Source of the DNA: Sepiola atlantica
Taxonomy: Eukaryota > Mollusca > Cephalopoda > Sepiida > Sepiolidae
Reading direction: 5' to 3'
Assembly (NCBI GenBank): GCA_963556195.1
Contig: OY744533.1
Coordinates: 50,024,613 to 50,088,612 of the forward strand
DNA: 64,000 bases
Shown here one piece after another: positions 18,884 to 31,649 of this stretch; position 1 is the first letter of the stretch, and every line of letters begins with the position of its first letter. The translations under genes were made by a program, and so were the position numbers. The notes beneath the pieces are model-generated. The model saw nothing but the letters and a program-made list of their open reading frames with translations. It had not been told where the DNA came from and searched no databases.

Positions 18884-19206
18884 AAAAAATTTCACGGCCC
18901 ACAACTCACATTTTATACCACACAGCTCTACTCAACACCAACACCTATTTACAAACTACTAAAATACCCGAAAATAAAATATCACCAACATTAGCATATC
19001 ACTACTTTTGCATTTCTCAATAACAACAATTCATAACAAACATTTCACTATCATTTAAACTTACCAACATTTTCACAAAATACTTCAATTCGTAAGCAAA
19101 CTTACATTTTACCCTAATAAACAAACTACCATCTCAACAGTTGTCTCCCCTTAGATCAACAGCCGTTTTTCAAATGTAAGGAAGCATGAAGCCACTTGAT
19201 GAAAAC
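18884..19206 (-). promoter_or_regulatory. U1 upstream promoter region, copy 3
   Basis: Essentially identical to copy 1; TATA-like box at 18910-18917. It runs into satellite at taagctggtaggtgcg. Confidence 0.65.
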
Positions 19207-22200
19207 TAAGCTGGTAGGTGCGTCAGATACGACCTCGCGTTGGAATAAGCTGGTCGAAGAAAATGTCACGGTTGGTTGTGTGTACAAGCAGCTAAGATTC
19301 GAGCAGAGCATTACAATTTTGGTGAATAAGCTGGTCGCGAGAGAAATGTCTTAGTTGGTGGTCATGTCAGATTCGATTAGAACGTTCGAACTAACGTTCA
19401 TAGTAATCTAGTCCAGGCAGGAAATCTAACGGTTGGTAGTGTGTACAGGCATGTTAGACACGAGCAGAGTGTGTGTACCCAGGTTGATAAGCAGCAGCTC
19501 AAGAGGAATGCCTTGTTTGGTAGTCAAGTCAGATCAGAGCAGAACTTTGGAATTGAGTTGAGTAATGAGTTTGTTTAGAGAAAGGTCTTATTTGGTGGTG
19601 TGTACAGGCAGGTCAGATACGACCAGGGCGTTGTAATTGAGGTTCATAAGCTGGTTGAGAAGAAATATGTTTGTTGCTGGTTTGCACAGCCGTGTCAGTT
19701 ACTATCAGAACGCTGACATCGGGGTGGATAATAAGCTGGTCGAGTAAAAACTTGGTTGATAGGCATGTCATGTCAGAGCAGCGCAGAGAGTTGGAATTCA
19801 GGTGGGTAATAAGCTGGTCAAGAGAAATGTCTTAGCTACTGCTATGTACAGACATGTCAGATATGACTAGAGCCTTTAGATTGAGGCTGATTATAAGCTA
19901 GGCGAGAGAAATGTCTTGGTTTCTTGTGTGTACAGTAATGTCCGATACATCCAGCACGTTCGAAATGTGGTTGATAAGTTGATCAAGAGGTAACGGTAAC
20001 GGAGTTGTAATTGAGGCTGTTACTAAACTGGTCGAGGTAAACGTCTCGGCTGGTGGTGTGTACAGGCATGTCGGATACATCTAGTGCGTTGTTGATGAGG
20101 TTGATGAGCTACTCGAGAAAAATGAGGTTGATAAGCTAGTCGAGAAGAAATACCTTGGTTGCTGGTGTGTGCGGGCAGGTCATATACGACCAGAGCGTTC
20201 GAATTGAGGTTTATAATAAGCTTGACGAGAGAAATGTCCTGGTAGTGGGTGTGTATCAGATACGATCTGAACGTGAAAACTGAAATGGATACGCTATTCG
20301 AGAAAAAACGTCTTGCTTGGTGGCATATATCAGATACGACAAGGGCGTTGTCATTGAAGTAACTAATGAAGTAGTCGAGGTAATCGTTTCGGCTGGCGGT
20401 GTGTACAGACATGTCAGATACATCCAGTGCGTTCGAGATGCGGTTGATAAGCTAATCGAGAGAAATGTCTTGCTTAGTGGCGTCTAGAAGCAGGTGAGAT
20501 ACGATCGCAACGATGGAATTTAGATTGATAAGCTGGGCCAGAGAAATGTCTTGGTTTGTGGTGTCTACAGTGATAGTTGATACACTCAGCACGGTGGAAA
20601 TGAGGTTGATAAGCTGGTCGAAAGAAAATATCCCGGTTCCTGGCCTGTGCAGGCAGGTCAGATACGATCAGAACGTTAAAATCGATGTAGATACGCTATT
20701 CGAGAAAAATGTTTTGGTTGGTGGTGTATATCAGATACGACAATAGCGTTGTAATTGAGGTTGCTGCTAAACTGGTCGAGGGAAACGTCTCGCCTGGTGG
20801 TGTGTACAGGCATGTACGTTACATCCAGTGCGTTTGAAATGTGGTTGATAACATACTATAGAGAAATTTCTTGGTTAGTGGTGTGTAGTGGCAGGTCATA
20901 TACGAACGAAACGTTGGAATCGGGGTTGATAAGCTGGGCGATGAGAAATGTTTTTTCTTTCTGATGTGCATAGGCAGGTCGGATACGACAAGGACGTTGT
21001 AATTGAGGTTGCTACTAATTTGGTCAATGGAAACGTCTTGATTGGTGGTGTGTGCAGGCATGTCAGATGCATCCAGTGCGTCCTAGATGAGGTTGATAAG
21101 CTACTCGAGAGAAATGTCTAGGTTAGTGGTGTTGAGAGGTAGGTCAGATACGACCACAACGTTTTAATGGAGGTCGATAAACTGGGCGAGTGAAACGTCT
21201 AGGTTGGGGGTGTGTACAGGCATATCAGATACGACAACCGCGTTGTAATTGAGGTTGCTACTAAACTGGCTGAGGGGGACGTTGTTGGCTGGTCGTGTGC
21301 ATAGGCATGTCAGGCACATCTAGTGCGTTCGAAATGAGATTGAAAAGCTACCCGGGAGAAATGTCTTGGTTAGATTGTGTAGAGGCAGGTCAGATACGAT
21401 CACAACGTTGGAAATGAGATTGACAAGCTGGTCGAGAGAAATGTCTTAATTGGTGGGGATATCCGATCAAAGCGTATCATTGGAATTAAGGTGGATAATA
21501 AACTGGTCGAGAGAAATGTATTGGTTGATGGTGTATACACGCAGGTCAAATACGACCAGAGCGTTGGAATTCAGATTGATAATAAGCTAGTCGAGAGAAA
21601 TGTAGTGGCTGGTGGTATATACATGCAGGTCAAATACGACCAAAGTGTTGGAACTACAGTTGTTACTAAGCTGGCCAAGAAGAATGTCTCGGTTGGTGGG
21701 TGCGTCAGATACGACCAGAGCGTTGGAATAAAGATTCCTAATAAGCTGGTCGAAGTAAGTGGCAAGTTTGGTTGTGTGTACAAGACGGTAGGATACGAGC
21801 AGAGCGTTACAATTGTGACGGATAAGCTGATCGCGAGAGAAATCTCTTAGTCGGTGGTCATGTCAGATCCGATTAAAACGTTAGAACTAACGTTCATAAT
21901 AATCTAGTGAACGAGGGAAATGTAAGGGTTGGTAGTGTGCACAGGCATGTTAGATACGAGCAGAGCATTGGAATCCAGGCTCAAGGGAACTGCCTTAGTT
22001 GGTAGGCATGTCAGATGAGAGCAGAAGGTTGAAATTGAGTTGGATAATAAGATGGTTTAGAGAAATGTTTTATTTGGTGATGTGTACAGCCGTGTCAGTT
22101 ACGATCAGAACGTTGACATTTGGGATGGATAATAAGCTGGTCGAGAAAAATATCTTTGTTGGTGGGGATGTCAGATATGACCAGAACGTTGGAATCGAGC

Positions 22201-22444
22201 TTATTAATGAGCTGCCTGGGAGAAATGTCTAGGTTCGTGGCGTGTACAGGCAAGTCAGATACGACCAGAGCGTTGGAATTGAGGTTGATAATAAATGAGC
22301 TGGCCGAGAGAAGCGTATTGGTTGGTGGTGTGTACAGCCGTATCAGATCGTTGACATTGAGGTTCGTACGCTGTTTGAAAACAAAAAAAAAATGTCTTGG
22401 TTGGTGTGTCTACAGGCATATCAGATACGAGATGGGCGTTGTAG
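19207..22444. repeat. ~84-bp satellite array, short unit type
   Basis: Third inner array of block 1, U1-to-U1 spacing 4,236 bp, short-type join at about 22080. Minor private changes only. Confidence 0.85.
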
Positions 22445-22880
22445 TTGAGCTGTCATGTACGATCCGTGCTTGCCTGCATCCACGCATTCCAACCGTCACC
22501 TCGTTCACATATTAGCGAAATTCATAGAGCTTGCTGCAAATAAAGAAAGTGTGCATGGCGTTTCTACTGCGCCTTCACTTGCAGCGCGGAAAAAAGTGAT
22601 TACCGTTAAATGGAGAATGGCATTGAGGGACAGTGCGTTCCAGCCGAATCGCCAGGTGAGAGAGTACTGAGATGAAGCTATTTCGCGTAGGACTGGTCTC
22701 GCCTCTTTGCTTACAAAGGAACGGCTCGAATGCAAGAAGATAAGGTAGAGGCGAAAGCGAACAACCGACGGAGAAAGAAGAAAAGATTTTTACCGCCTAC
22801 TGCAGGCGATACGAAATGGAGATTGATCTGTGGAAGCCTGGATGATTACAACCGGCGGCCTGTTGTATTTTTTTGTTGTT
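22445..22880 (-). pseudogene. LINE RT/zf-RVT fossil, copy 4
   Basis: Same structure, TACTGAG marker as in copies 1-3. Confidence 0.8.
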
Positions 22881-22955
22881 GTCATGCGCGAGTGTCTTTA
22901 AGTGAGGATGCATTAAAGACAATATTAAAATGATGTTCTGATTTTGATTGTATTA

Positions 22956-23119
22956 TCGGGGTGAGCGCGCACGCAGACCCCACACTTAGACATAGCGCAC
23001 CCGAGTCGTCCACATTTGGGACGATCGCAAAGGTCAACCCAACCCTAGTGCAATGGAAGGGCCTCGCTCTGGGAGAACGGCCTAGATGATCACCGTTCAC
23101 TCCTGTGCCAGGTAAGTAT
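22956..23119 (-). ncRNA. U1: U1 snRNA, copy 4 (mutated)
   Basis: 164 nt with two private changes on the plus strand: gcgcacg for gcgaacg, which alters the TTCG tetraloop of the last hairpin, and tagacatag for tagaaatag, which turns the Sm-type site into TATGTCTA. The second change interrupts the U-tract and would be expected to impair Sm ring assembly, so this copy is the best pseudogene candidate among the uninterrupted ones. Confidence 0.9.
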
Positions 23120-23442
23120 AAAAAATTTCACGGCCCACAACTCACATTTTATACCACACAGCTCTACTCAACACCAACACCTATTTACAAACTACTAAAA
23201 TACCCGAAAATAAAATATCACCAACATTAGCATATCACTACTTTTGCATTTCTCAATAACAACAATTCATAACAAACATTTCACTATCATTTAAACTTAC
23301 CAACATTTTCACAAAATACTTCAATTCGTAAGCAAACTTACATTTTACCCTAATAAACAAACTACCATCTCAACAGTTGTCTCCCCTTAGATCAACAGCC
23401 GTTTTTCAAATGTAAGGAAGCATGAAGCCACTTGATGAAAAC
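23120..23442 (-). promoter_or_regulatory. U1 upstream promoter region, copy 4
   Basis: Same as copy 3; TATA-like box at 23146-23153. Confidence 0.65.
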
Positions 23443-26400
23443 TAAGCTGGTAGGTGCGTCAGATACGACCTCGCGTTGGAATAAGCTGGTCGAAGAAAAT
23501 GTCACGGTTGGTTGTGTGTACAAGCAGCTAAGATTCGAGCAGAGCATTACAATTTTGGTGAATAAGCTGGTCGCGAGAGAAATGTCTTAGTTGGTGGTCA
23601 TGTCAGATTCGATTAGAACGTTCGAACTAACGTTCATAGTAATCTAGTCCAGGCAGGACATCTAACGGTTGGTAGTGTGTACAGGCATGTTAGACACGAG
23701 CAGAGTGTGTGTACCCAGGTTGATAAGCAGCAGCTCAAGAGGAATGCCTTGTTTGGTAGTCAAGTCAGATGAGAGCAGAACTTTGGAATTGAGTTGAGTA
23801 ATGAGTTTGTTTAGAGAAAGGTCTTATTTGGTGGTGTGTACAGGCAGGTCAGATACGACCAGGGCGTTGTAATTGAGGTTCATAAGCTGGTTGAGAAGAA
23901 ATATGTTTGTTGCTGGTTTGCACAGCCGTGTCAGTTACTATCAGAACGCTGACATCGGGGTGGATAATAAGCTGGTCGAGTAAAAACTTGGTTGATAGGC
24001 ATGTCATGTCAGAGCAGCGCAGAGAGTTGGAATTCAGGTGGGTAATAAGCTGGTCAAGAGAAATGTCTTAGCTACTGCTATGTACAGACATGTCAGATAT
24101 GACTAGAGCCTTTAGATTGAGGCTGATTATAAGCTAGGCGAGAGAAATGTCTTGGTTTCTTGTGTGTACAGTAATGTCCGATACATCCAGCACGTTCGAA
24201 ATGTGGTTGATAAGTTGATCAAGAGGTAACGGTAACGGAGTTGTAATTGAGGCTGTTACTAAACTGGTCGAGGTAAACGTCTCGGCTGGTGGTGTGTACA
24301 GGCATGTCGGATACATCTAGTGCGTTGTTGATGAGGTTGATGAGCTACTCGAGAAAAATGAGGTTGATAAGCTAGTCGAGAAGAAATACCTTGGTTGCTG
24401 GTGTGTGCGGGCAGGTCATGTACGACCAGAGCGTTCGAATTGAGGTTTATAATAAGCTTGACGAGAGAAATGTCCTGGTAGTGGGTGTGTATCAGATACG
24501 ATCTTAACGTGAAAACTGAAATGGATACGCTATTCGAGAAAAAACGTCTTGCTTGGTGGCATATATCAGATACGACAAGGGCGTTGTCATTGAAGTAACT
24601 AATGAAGTAGTCGAGGTAATCGTTTCGGCTGGCGGTGTGTACAGACATGTCAGATACATCCAGTGCGTTCGAGATGCGGTTGATAAGCTACTCGAGAGAA
24701 ATGTCTTGCTTAGTGGCGTCTAGAAGCAGGTGAGATACGATCGCAACGATGGAATTTAGATTGATAAGCTGGGCCAGAGAAATGTCTTGGTTTGTGGTGT
24801 CTACAGTGATAGTTGATACACTCAGCACGGTGGAAATGAGGTTGATAAGCTGGTCGAAAGAAAATATCCCGGTTCCTGGCCTGTGCAGGCAGGTCAGATA
24901 CGATCAGAACGTTAAAATCGATGTAGATACGCTATTCGAGAAAAATGTTTTGGTTGGTGGTGTATATCAGATACGACAATAGCGTTGTAATTGAGGTTGC
25001 TGCTAAACTGGTCGAGGGAAACGTCTCGCCTGGTGGTGTGTACAGGCATGTACGTTACATCCAGTGCGTTTGAAATGTGGTTGATAACATACTATAGAGA
25101 AATTTCTTGGTTAGTGGTGTGTAGTGGCAGGTCAGATACGAACGAAACGTTGGAATCGGGGTTGATAAGCTGGGCGATGAGAAATGTTTTTTCTTTCTGA
25201 TGTGCATAGGCAGGTCGGATACGACAAGGACGTTGTAATTGAGGTTGCTACTAATTTGGTCAATGGAAACGTCTTGATTGGTGGTGTGTGCAGGCATGTC
25301 AGATGCATCCAGTGCGTCCTAGATGAGGTTGATAAGCTACTCGAGAGAAATGTCTTGGTTAGTGGTGTTGAGAGGTAGGTCAGATACGACCACAACGTTT
25401 TAATGGAGGTCGATAAACTGGGCGAGTGAAACGTCTAGGTTGGGGGTGTGTACAGGCATATCAGATACGACAACCGCGTTGTAATTGAGGTTGCTACTAA
25501 ACTGGCTGAGGGGGACGTTGTTGGCTGGTCGTGTGCATAGGCATGTCAGACACATCTAGTGCGTTCGAAATGAGATTGAAAAGCTACCCGGGAGAAATGT
25601 CTTGGTTAGATTGTGTAGAGGCAGGTCAGATACGATCACAACGTTGGAAATGAGATTGACAAGCTGGTCGAGAGAAATGTCTTAATTGGTGGGGATATCC
25701 GATCAAAGCGTATCATTGGAATTAAGGTGGATAATAAACTGGTCGAGAGAAATGTATTGGTTGATGGTGTATACACGCAGGTCAAATACGACCAGAGCGT
25801 TGGAATTCAGATTGATAATAAGCTAGTCGAGAGAAATGTAGTGGCTGGTGGTATATACATGCAGGTCAAATACGACCAAAGTGTTGGAACTACAGTTGTT
25901 ACTAAGCTGGCCAAGAAGAATGTCTCGGTTGGTGGGTGCGTCAGATACGACCAGAGCGTTGGAATAAAGATTCCTAATAAGCTGGTCGAAGAAAGTGGCA
26001 AGTTTGGTTGTGTGTACAAGCCGGTAGGATACGAGCAGAGCGTTACAATTGTGACGGATAAGCTGATCGCGAGAGAAATGTCTTAGTCGGTGGTCATGTC
26101 AGATCCGATTAAAACGTTCGAACTAACGTTCATAATAATCTAGTGAACGAGGGAAATGTAAGGGTTGGTAGTGTGCACAGGCATGTTAGATACGAGCAGA
26201 GCATTGGAATCCAGGCTCAAGGGAACTGCCTTAAATGGTAGGCATGTCAGATGAGAGCAGAAGGTTGAAATTGAGTTGGATAATAAGATGGTTTAGAGAA
26301 ATGTTTTATTTGGAAGTGTGTACAGACAGGTCAGATACGACTAGAGTTTTGGAATAATATGCTTGAGAGAAATGTGATGCCGATTGAGCATGTTAGATCC

Positions 26401-26910
26401 GAGCAAAGACTTCGTATTGAGTTAAGAAAATAATCTGGTTTAGAGAAATGTCTAATTGTGTCGTGTGTACTGGCAGGTGAGATACGACCGTGGCGTTGTA
26501 ATTGAGGTCTATAAGCTGGTTGAGATGGAAATATGTTGATTGGTGATGTGTACAGCCGTGTCAGTTACGATCAGAACGTTGACATTTGGGATGGATAATA
26601 AGCTGGTCGAGAAAAATATCTTTGTTGGTGGGGATGTCAGATATGACCAGAACGTTGGAATCGAGCTTACTAATGAGCTGCCTGGGAGAAATGTCTAGGT
26701 TCGTGGCGTGTACAGGCAAGTCAGATACGACCAGAGCGTTGGAATTGAGGTTGATAATAAATAAGCTGGCCGAGAGAAGCGTATTGGTTGGTGGTGTGTA
26801 CAGCCGTATCAGATCGTTGACATTGAGGTTCGTACGCTGTTTGAAAACAAAAAAAAAATGTCTTGGTTGGTGTGTCTACAGGCATATCAGATACGAGATG
26901 GGCGTTGTAG
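23443..26910. repeat. ~84-bp satellite array, long unit type
   Basis: First array with the additional segment at about 26311-26541 (unit spacing 4,455 bp). That segment holds three further diverged subrepeats, including agaaatgtgatgccgattga. Several single-base variants here (agctactcgag near 24687) are shared with blocks 2 and 3 rather than with the short units to the left. Confidence 0.85.
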
Positions 26911-27350
26911 TTGAGCTGTCATGTACGATCCGTGCTTGCCTGCATCGACGCATTCCAACCGTCACCTCGTTCACATATTAGCGAAATTCATAGAGCTTGC
27001 TGCAAATAAAGAAAGTGTGCATGGCGTTTCTACTGCGCCTTCACTTGCAGCGCGGAAAAAAGTGATTACCGTTAAATGGAGAATGGCATTGAGGGACAGT
27101 GCGTTCCAGCCGAATCGCCAGGTGAGAGAGTACTCAGATGAAGCTATTTCGCGTAGGACTGGTCTCGCCTCTTTGCTTACAAAGGAACGGCTCGAATGCA
27201 AGAAGATAAGGTAGAGGCGAAAGCGAACAACCGACGGAGAAAGAAGAAAAGATTTTTACCGCCTACTGCAGGCGATACGAAATGGAGATTGTACTGTGGA
27301 AGCCTGGATGATTACAACCGGCGGCCTGTTGTATTTTTTTGTTGTTGTCA
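26911..27350 (-). pseudogene. LINE RT/zf-RVT fossil, copy 5
   Basis: Same structure, but with the TACTCAG marker found in the intact LINE and in copies 6-12, while keeping caggtgag as in copies 1-4. A 12-bp deletion follows in the U1 3' flank (aagagaggacaatatt). Confidence 0.8.
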
Positions 27351-27410
27351 TGCGCGAGTGTCTTTAAGAGAGGACAATATTAAAATTATGTTCTGATTTT
27401 GATTGTATTA

Positions 27411-27574
27411 TCGGGGTGAGCGCGAACGCAGACCCCACACTTACAAATAGCGCACCCGAGTCGTCCACATTTGGGACGATCGCAAAGGTCAACCCAACCC
27501 TAGTGCAATGGAAGGGCCTCGCTCTGGGAGAACGGCCTAGATGATCACCGTTCACTCCTGTGCCAGGTAAGTAT
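27411..27574 (-). ncRNA. U1: U1 snRNA, copy 5
   Basis: 164 nt, one private change: ttacaaatag for ttagaaatag, giving TATTTGTAA at the Sm-type site, closer to the usual ATTTGTGG form than the array consensus. It is the last gene of block 1 and lies next to the 3.75-kb spacer instead of satellite. Confidence 0.93.
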
Positions 27575-27896
27575 AAAAAATTTCACGGCCCACAACTCAC
27601 ATTTTATACCACACAGCTCTACTCAACACCAACACCTATTTACAAACTACTAAAATACCCGAAAATAAAATATCACCAACATTAGCATATCACTACTTTT
27701 CCATTTCTCAATAACAACAATTCATAACAAACATTTCACTATCATTTAAACTTACCAACATTTTCACAAAATACTTCAATTCGTAAGCAAACTTACATTT
27801 TACCCTAATAAACAAACTACCATCTCAACAGTTGTCTCCCCTTAGATCAACAGCCGTTTTTCAAATGTAAGGAGCCAAGGAGGCATGAAGCCACTT
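27575..27896 (-). promoter_or_regulatory. U1 upstream promoter region, copy 5 (spacer-flanked)
   Basis: Proximal ~290 bp as in other copies, then a variant end (aaggagccaaggaggcatgaag) leading into the spacer. The distal octamer-like ATGCAAAA is changed to ATGGAAAA (ttttccat near 27697-27704). Confidence 0.62.
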
Positions 27897-28479
27897 GATG
27901 AAAACAGCTGAAAAATAAGAACGAAAGATGATTATCGCAAACACAGCAGATGCTGCTTTGAACTATTGTCCATTCGATATGATGCATGGTCATTGTAATA
28001 TTTGTTACGCAGTTTGTTGTTTTTGTTGTGAAAATCATCAGTGGATATGAAAAAAATAAACTGGGGCCTTCTAGCTATTATTAAAATGCAGTATTTGTTC
28101 TTTCCTCGGTCGGACACAAGGTCGATTCAATGTGTGATAAGTACCATTTTCCTAAAACGGTGCAGTTCTCTCGATTGGGACAAAAATTAAAACATTGCCT
28201 CAGTCGAAAAGCATTCCTCTTCCTACTCCTCCTCTCCCTCCTCCTCTCACTGACGATGACAGGACAGAATTGGAATTATTTATTCGAAAATAAAATAAAG
28301 ATATATTTGATAAGAGATGCTACACTTTGATCGTAACCCGAACGTCAGAAAGTACGGAAACTGAAGAAAAAACAGAAAACAAACACTTACTGATTTATTT
28401 CGTTGTATTCTTCTTTGTAAATTGTTGCTTTTCATTTAGTTTTCTTTTGTAATTAGTAGCAATTAGAAAGAGTGTTGCT

Positions 28480-28990
28480 GTGGGCAGGATCGGTAACTGC
28501 TGCAAGTCGTCCCGGGCACGATCGTTGCTGCTGTAAAAAATAGAATACCATTAAAGTACTAAGTGGGAGGGAAACACAAATTGTGTCAGTCGAAGAGAAT
28601 TTCTCCTCTGCTGACTGAAAAGAAAAGTTTTTTTAAAAAATACTCAATCAAACAACGACCTTCAATTGAACAAAGGCCTTCTATCGGACAACAACCTTCT
28701 AGTTGCAAATAGTAACAGAGTTGCTGTAGTAAATGATGATGACGATGACGAAAGACAAGATCGGAAGTTGCTGCTTGTTTTAGAGATCAGGATCGCTGCT
28801 GCTAGTTGTAGATACTGTAGTAGATGATGATGTTACCGTGGACAGGATCGGAAGCTGCTGCTAATCGTCGAGTACAGGATCGCTGCTTCTAGTTGTGGAT
28901 AGGAACAAAGCTACGGTAAAATAAGATAACATTAAAAACACTAAGTGAACACAAATCAGAATTGTGTCAGTCGAAGGAAATTTCTCCCAA
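28480..28990. repeat. Short degenerate duplications inside the spacer
   Basis: A ~60-nt motif based on gacaggatcggaagctgctg followed by aggatcgctgctgctagttg occurs at about 28483, 28754 and 28841. A second pair, tgtcagtcgaag followed by aatttctcc, occurs at about 28584 and 28964, each preceded by acacaaat. These are diverged copies, older than the amplification of the spacer itself. Function unknown. Confidence 0.7.
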
Positions 28991-29792
28991 CGCATATTGG
29001 ACTCACCTTTTTCTGTTGCTATTTAAAACTTCCGGTGGTTCTGTCCTATGCTATATTGTCAACTAGTCGGTGATCTAGATACAGTGAACTAAAACGAATT
29101 TATTAAATTCCTATTTGTAAACAAAATTCATAAGCATGGCTATATTTTGAAGAATTTTCCTCAAAGCCCTTACTCCGGCAATATGTCTCCACCCGACAAA
29201 CTCTTTGATGCAAATATGGTGAATTTTACAACATATTTGTTAAATATCGTTTGGGGATGGCTAGATAGATAGAAAGGCATACGGTGGTGGTGGTGTATGA
29301 GAGTAGTAATATATTTCATAAAGAGAGGTGGGGGAGGTGACAGCTTTGGCTTCTCCCTTCTCCCCACCACCATTTTCTCTCTCTCGTTGCCATTCGCGAA
29401 GCCATTTTTTATTTTTTTTATTTCTTTATTTTTTTTACAAGTCAGTGTTTTAATAAAATGCCGAAAAGTCACCGTCGTCAAATCTGTTTCATTTTTAATC
29501 GTACAAACTTTCGAAAGGCGGCGCAATTCTTTGATCTTGAAAACTCTTAGTCTCCCATTTGCGCCGTTATGTCGCCTCTTAACCTCCAATAAATCCCAAT
29601 GAAATATAAAAATCTGTTCAAAAAGAACCATTTCAGATTTGGAAAAATATAGTCGCCATCTTTATAAACACTAGAATATATCAAAAAATGTTTCTATTGG
29701 CCCCCTCCTCCCCGGTTAGTGTTGAGGTTAATGAACGTATGTTGTTGTTGTTTTTGTTGTTGTTGTTTTTGTATTTGTGTCATGAATGAATT

Positions 29793-31009
29793 GAGAGAGA
29801 AGGCAGGGAGCGAAGGAAATAGGGGGATAGAGAGTGAGGGAGAAGAGTCGAGAGAGAAGGCGAGAGAGAGAGAGAGAGGGAGAGAGAGAGAGAGGCGGAA
29901 GAGGCGAGATGGGAAGGGGGGGAGAGAGGGATGAGAGAAGTGGAGATGGGGAGAGAGAGCGAAGGGACGAGAGGAGATAAGAGGAGAGAAGATGTGAGAG
30001 AGAGATAGTTAGAGGGGTAATGGGAGAAGGGGTAAACAAGAGGAAGTGAGAGAGATGGGTGAAAGAGGGAATGCGAGAGGAGGAGAGAGAAATGGGGAAA
30101 GAGATGGTAGGATGGACACAAGAGATAGGGCGAGTGCGAGAGGAGCGATAAAGATGTAGAGGGAGGAAAAGGGGGATTAAGAAAGATGGGGAAAGGAAAA
30201 GATAGAGAGTGTGGGCGAGAGGGGGACGGAGATAAGGGGGTGGTAGGGATGAGAGAGGTAGTGAGAGGGAGTTTGGGGTGAGAAAGAGAGAAAGGGGGTG
30301 AGAGGGAGAATGGCAGAGGAGGAGAGAAGGGGGAGAATAAGTGAGAGAGAGAGAGAGAGAGTCGCAATTGGGAAATCATGTAGGGGTGAGAAAGACGGAG
30401 AGAAAGAGAGGGAGAAAACGAAAGTTAGAGGGAGAACGCGGAAAGACAAAGATAGGGGAGGGTTGTGAGAGAGAGGCAGAAAGAGACACGGTGAGGGGAA
30501 TGTGAGAGTTGGGGGGAGGAGAGGTGACAGGTAGAAAAGATAGAGAGAGTGGGCGAGAGAGGGAGGGAGGGAGAAAGAGGAGAGGCGGGAGAGAGGTGGA
30601 GAGAGAAATGTAGAATGGTTTAGAGAGGGGGAAGGTGATAAGAGGTAGATAGAGAAACGGGGATGAAAGGACAATGTTGGGTAGAGAGAGAGAGATCAGA
30701 AAGGAAGAGAGAGTAAGGGAGAGGACAAGTATAAATAGTGGTTGAGGGAGAAAGAGTAGGGGAGAGAGAGACGATGGAGAGAGAAGATAAGAGGGGGGAC
30801 GGAGACTGAGTTAGCAATAGAAAGGGGGAAAGAGGGAGAGAGAGAGAGGGAAAATGGGAAAAGAGAGATGGTAGTAGAGAGAGACAGACAGAGAGAGAAA
30901 GAAGAAGCAGAGAGATGACAGTACAAACATGGGGAAAGAGTAAGAGTGGGAGGGAGTAGGGGAGAGGTAGAGTGGGAGAGAGAGATTGTGAGATAGGGAG
31001 AGAGAGGAG
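29793..31009. repeat. 1.2-kb GA-rich polypurine tract
   Basis: Nearly continuous purine strand (gagagag, ggaagag, ggggag) with occasional T. Such homopurine-homopyrimidine DNA can adopt triplex (H-DNA) structures. Frames of Ser/Leu/Pro on the minus strand (for example 29780-30379) follow from composition. Confidence 0.9.
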
Positions 31010-31152
31010 CTTTAGTCAGCGATGTTGACGAATTATTCTCTAAAATTCTTTCGAAAAATCAATGTTTATCGTTTATTTGCTTCTTAAATAAAAAGGTCAT
31101 CCCTGGGAGGAAGTTATCCTCACAAACAAACAGATACCCCCACACACAACAT

Positions 31153-31191
<39 letters not shown>

Positions 31192-31220
31192 CTCTCTTTC
31201 TCTCTCTTTCTCTCTCTCTC
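31153..31220. repeat. (CT)n microsatellite, intermediate allele
   Basis: Seventeen uninterrupted CT plus C, then cgctctctctttctctctct. Opposite strand polarity to the polypurine tract 150 bp to the left. Confidence 0.9.
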
Positions 31221-31649
31221 TTCCTGTCCGCTCTATGAAACTATAGAGAAAATAAAATATCTAACTTCCAGCTCCTCTTTAATAAAACAACATTTGTTTG
31301 CCAGGCACAGCACCACTTTACTCCTCTACACTTATGTTAAAAGAATTTAGTTTTTTTTTTTACCAGTAATCAGTCCACAACGTCTGCCTTCCATAAAATC
31401 ATTAGTTTGGCAACCGAAAAAGTCTATTCAAATCGTTCAACTTTTTTTTAAATGTCCGATTTCGGGGTGATGGGTGGGGTATAGCCAAGAGACACACGAA
31501 ATCTGGGGGTAGTAACACCTTTTCGTTTATAAATCTATATTGAGAGAAGACACGTTCAGTAGCTGATGGCGACAGATAGGCGAGTTTCTTATGCTTCAAA
31601 TGGCTTTAAGAGCGGCCTGTACCTATTGAAAAAGATTGATATACCCAGG

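Larger units (their letters stand above)
27897..31649. repeat. Higher-order-repeat spacer, copy 2 (complete)
   Basis: A ~3.75-kb block without U1 or satellite, recurring 23,900-23,901 bp later at 51798-55549. It holds about 1.85 kb of AT-rich unique-looking DNA with short internal duplications, a (GTT)n-like stretch (29739-29772), a 1.2-kb polypurine tract, a (CT)n run and ~430 bp of AT-rich DNA. No protein or RNA gene could be supported; the longest minus-strand frame (29170-29631) is shortened by a stop in the other copy. Confidence 0.85.

Noticed and set aside
29208..29215. Perfect octamer ATGCAAAT in the spacer as a distal snRNA enhancer
   Set aside because: About 1.6 kb upstream of the nearest U1 start and present once per block; a chance match cannot be excluded.
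29170..29631. 153-codon minus frame in the spacer
   Set aside because: Cut to about two thirds by a single substitution in the other spacer copy (53069-53380), no recognisable domain, basic low-complexity middle.
29780..30379. Ser/Leu/Pro-rich frames opposite the polypurine tracts (also 30177-30674, 53593-54570, 54321-54824)
   Set aside because: Low-complexity translation of GA-repeat DNA; frames overlap each other and differ between spacer copies through indels.
27897..31649. Additional snRNA, 5S rRNA or tRNA genes in the spacer
   Set aside because: I looked for U2, U4, U5, U6 and 5S signature sequences and tRNA boxes by eye and found none convincing.
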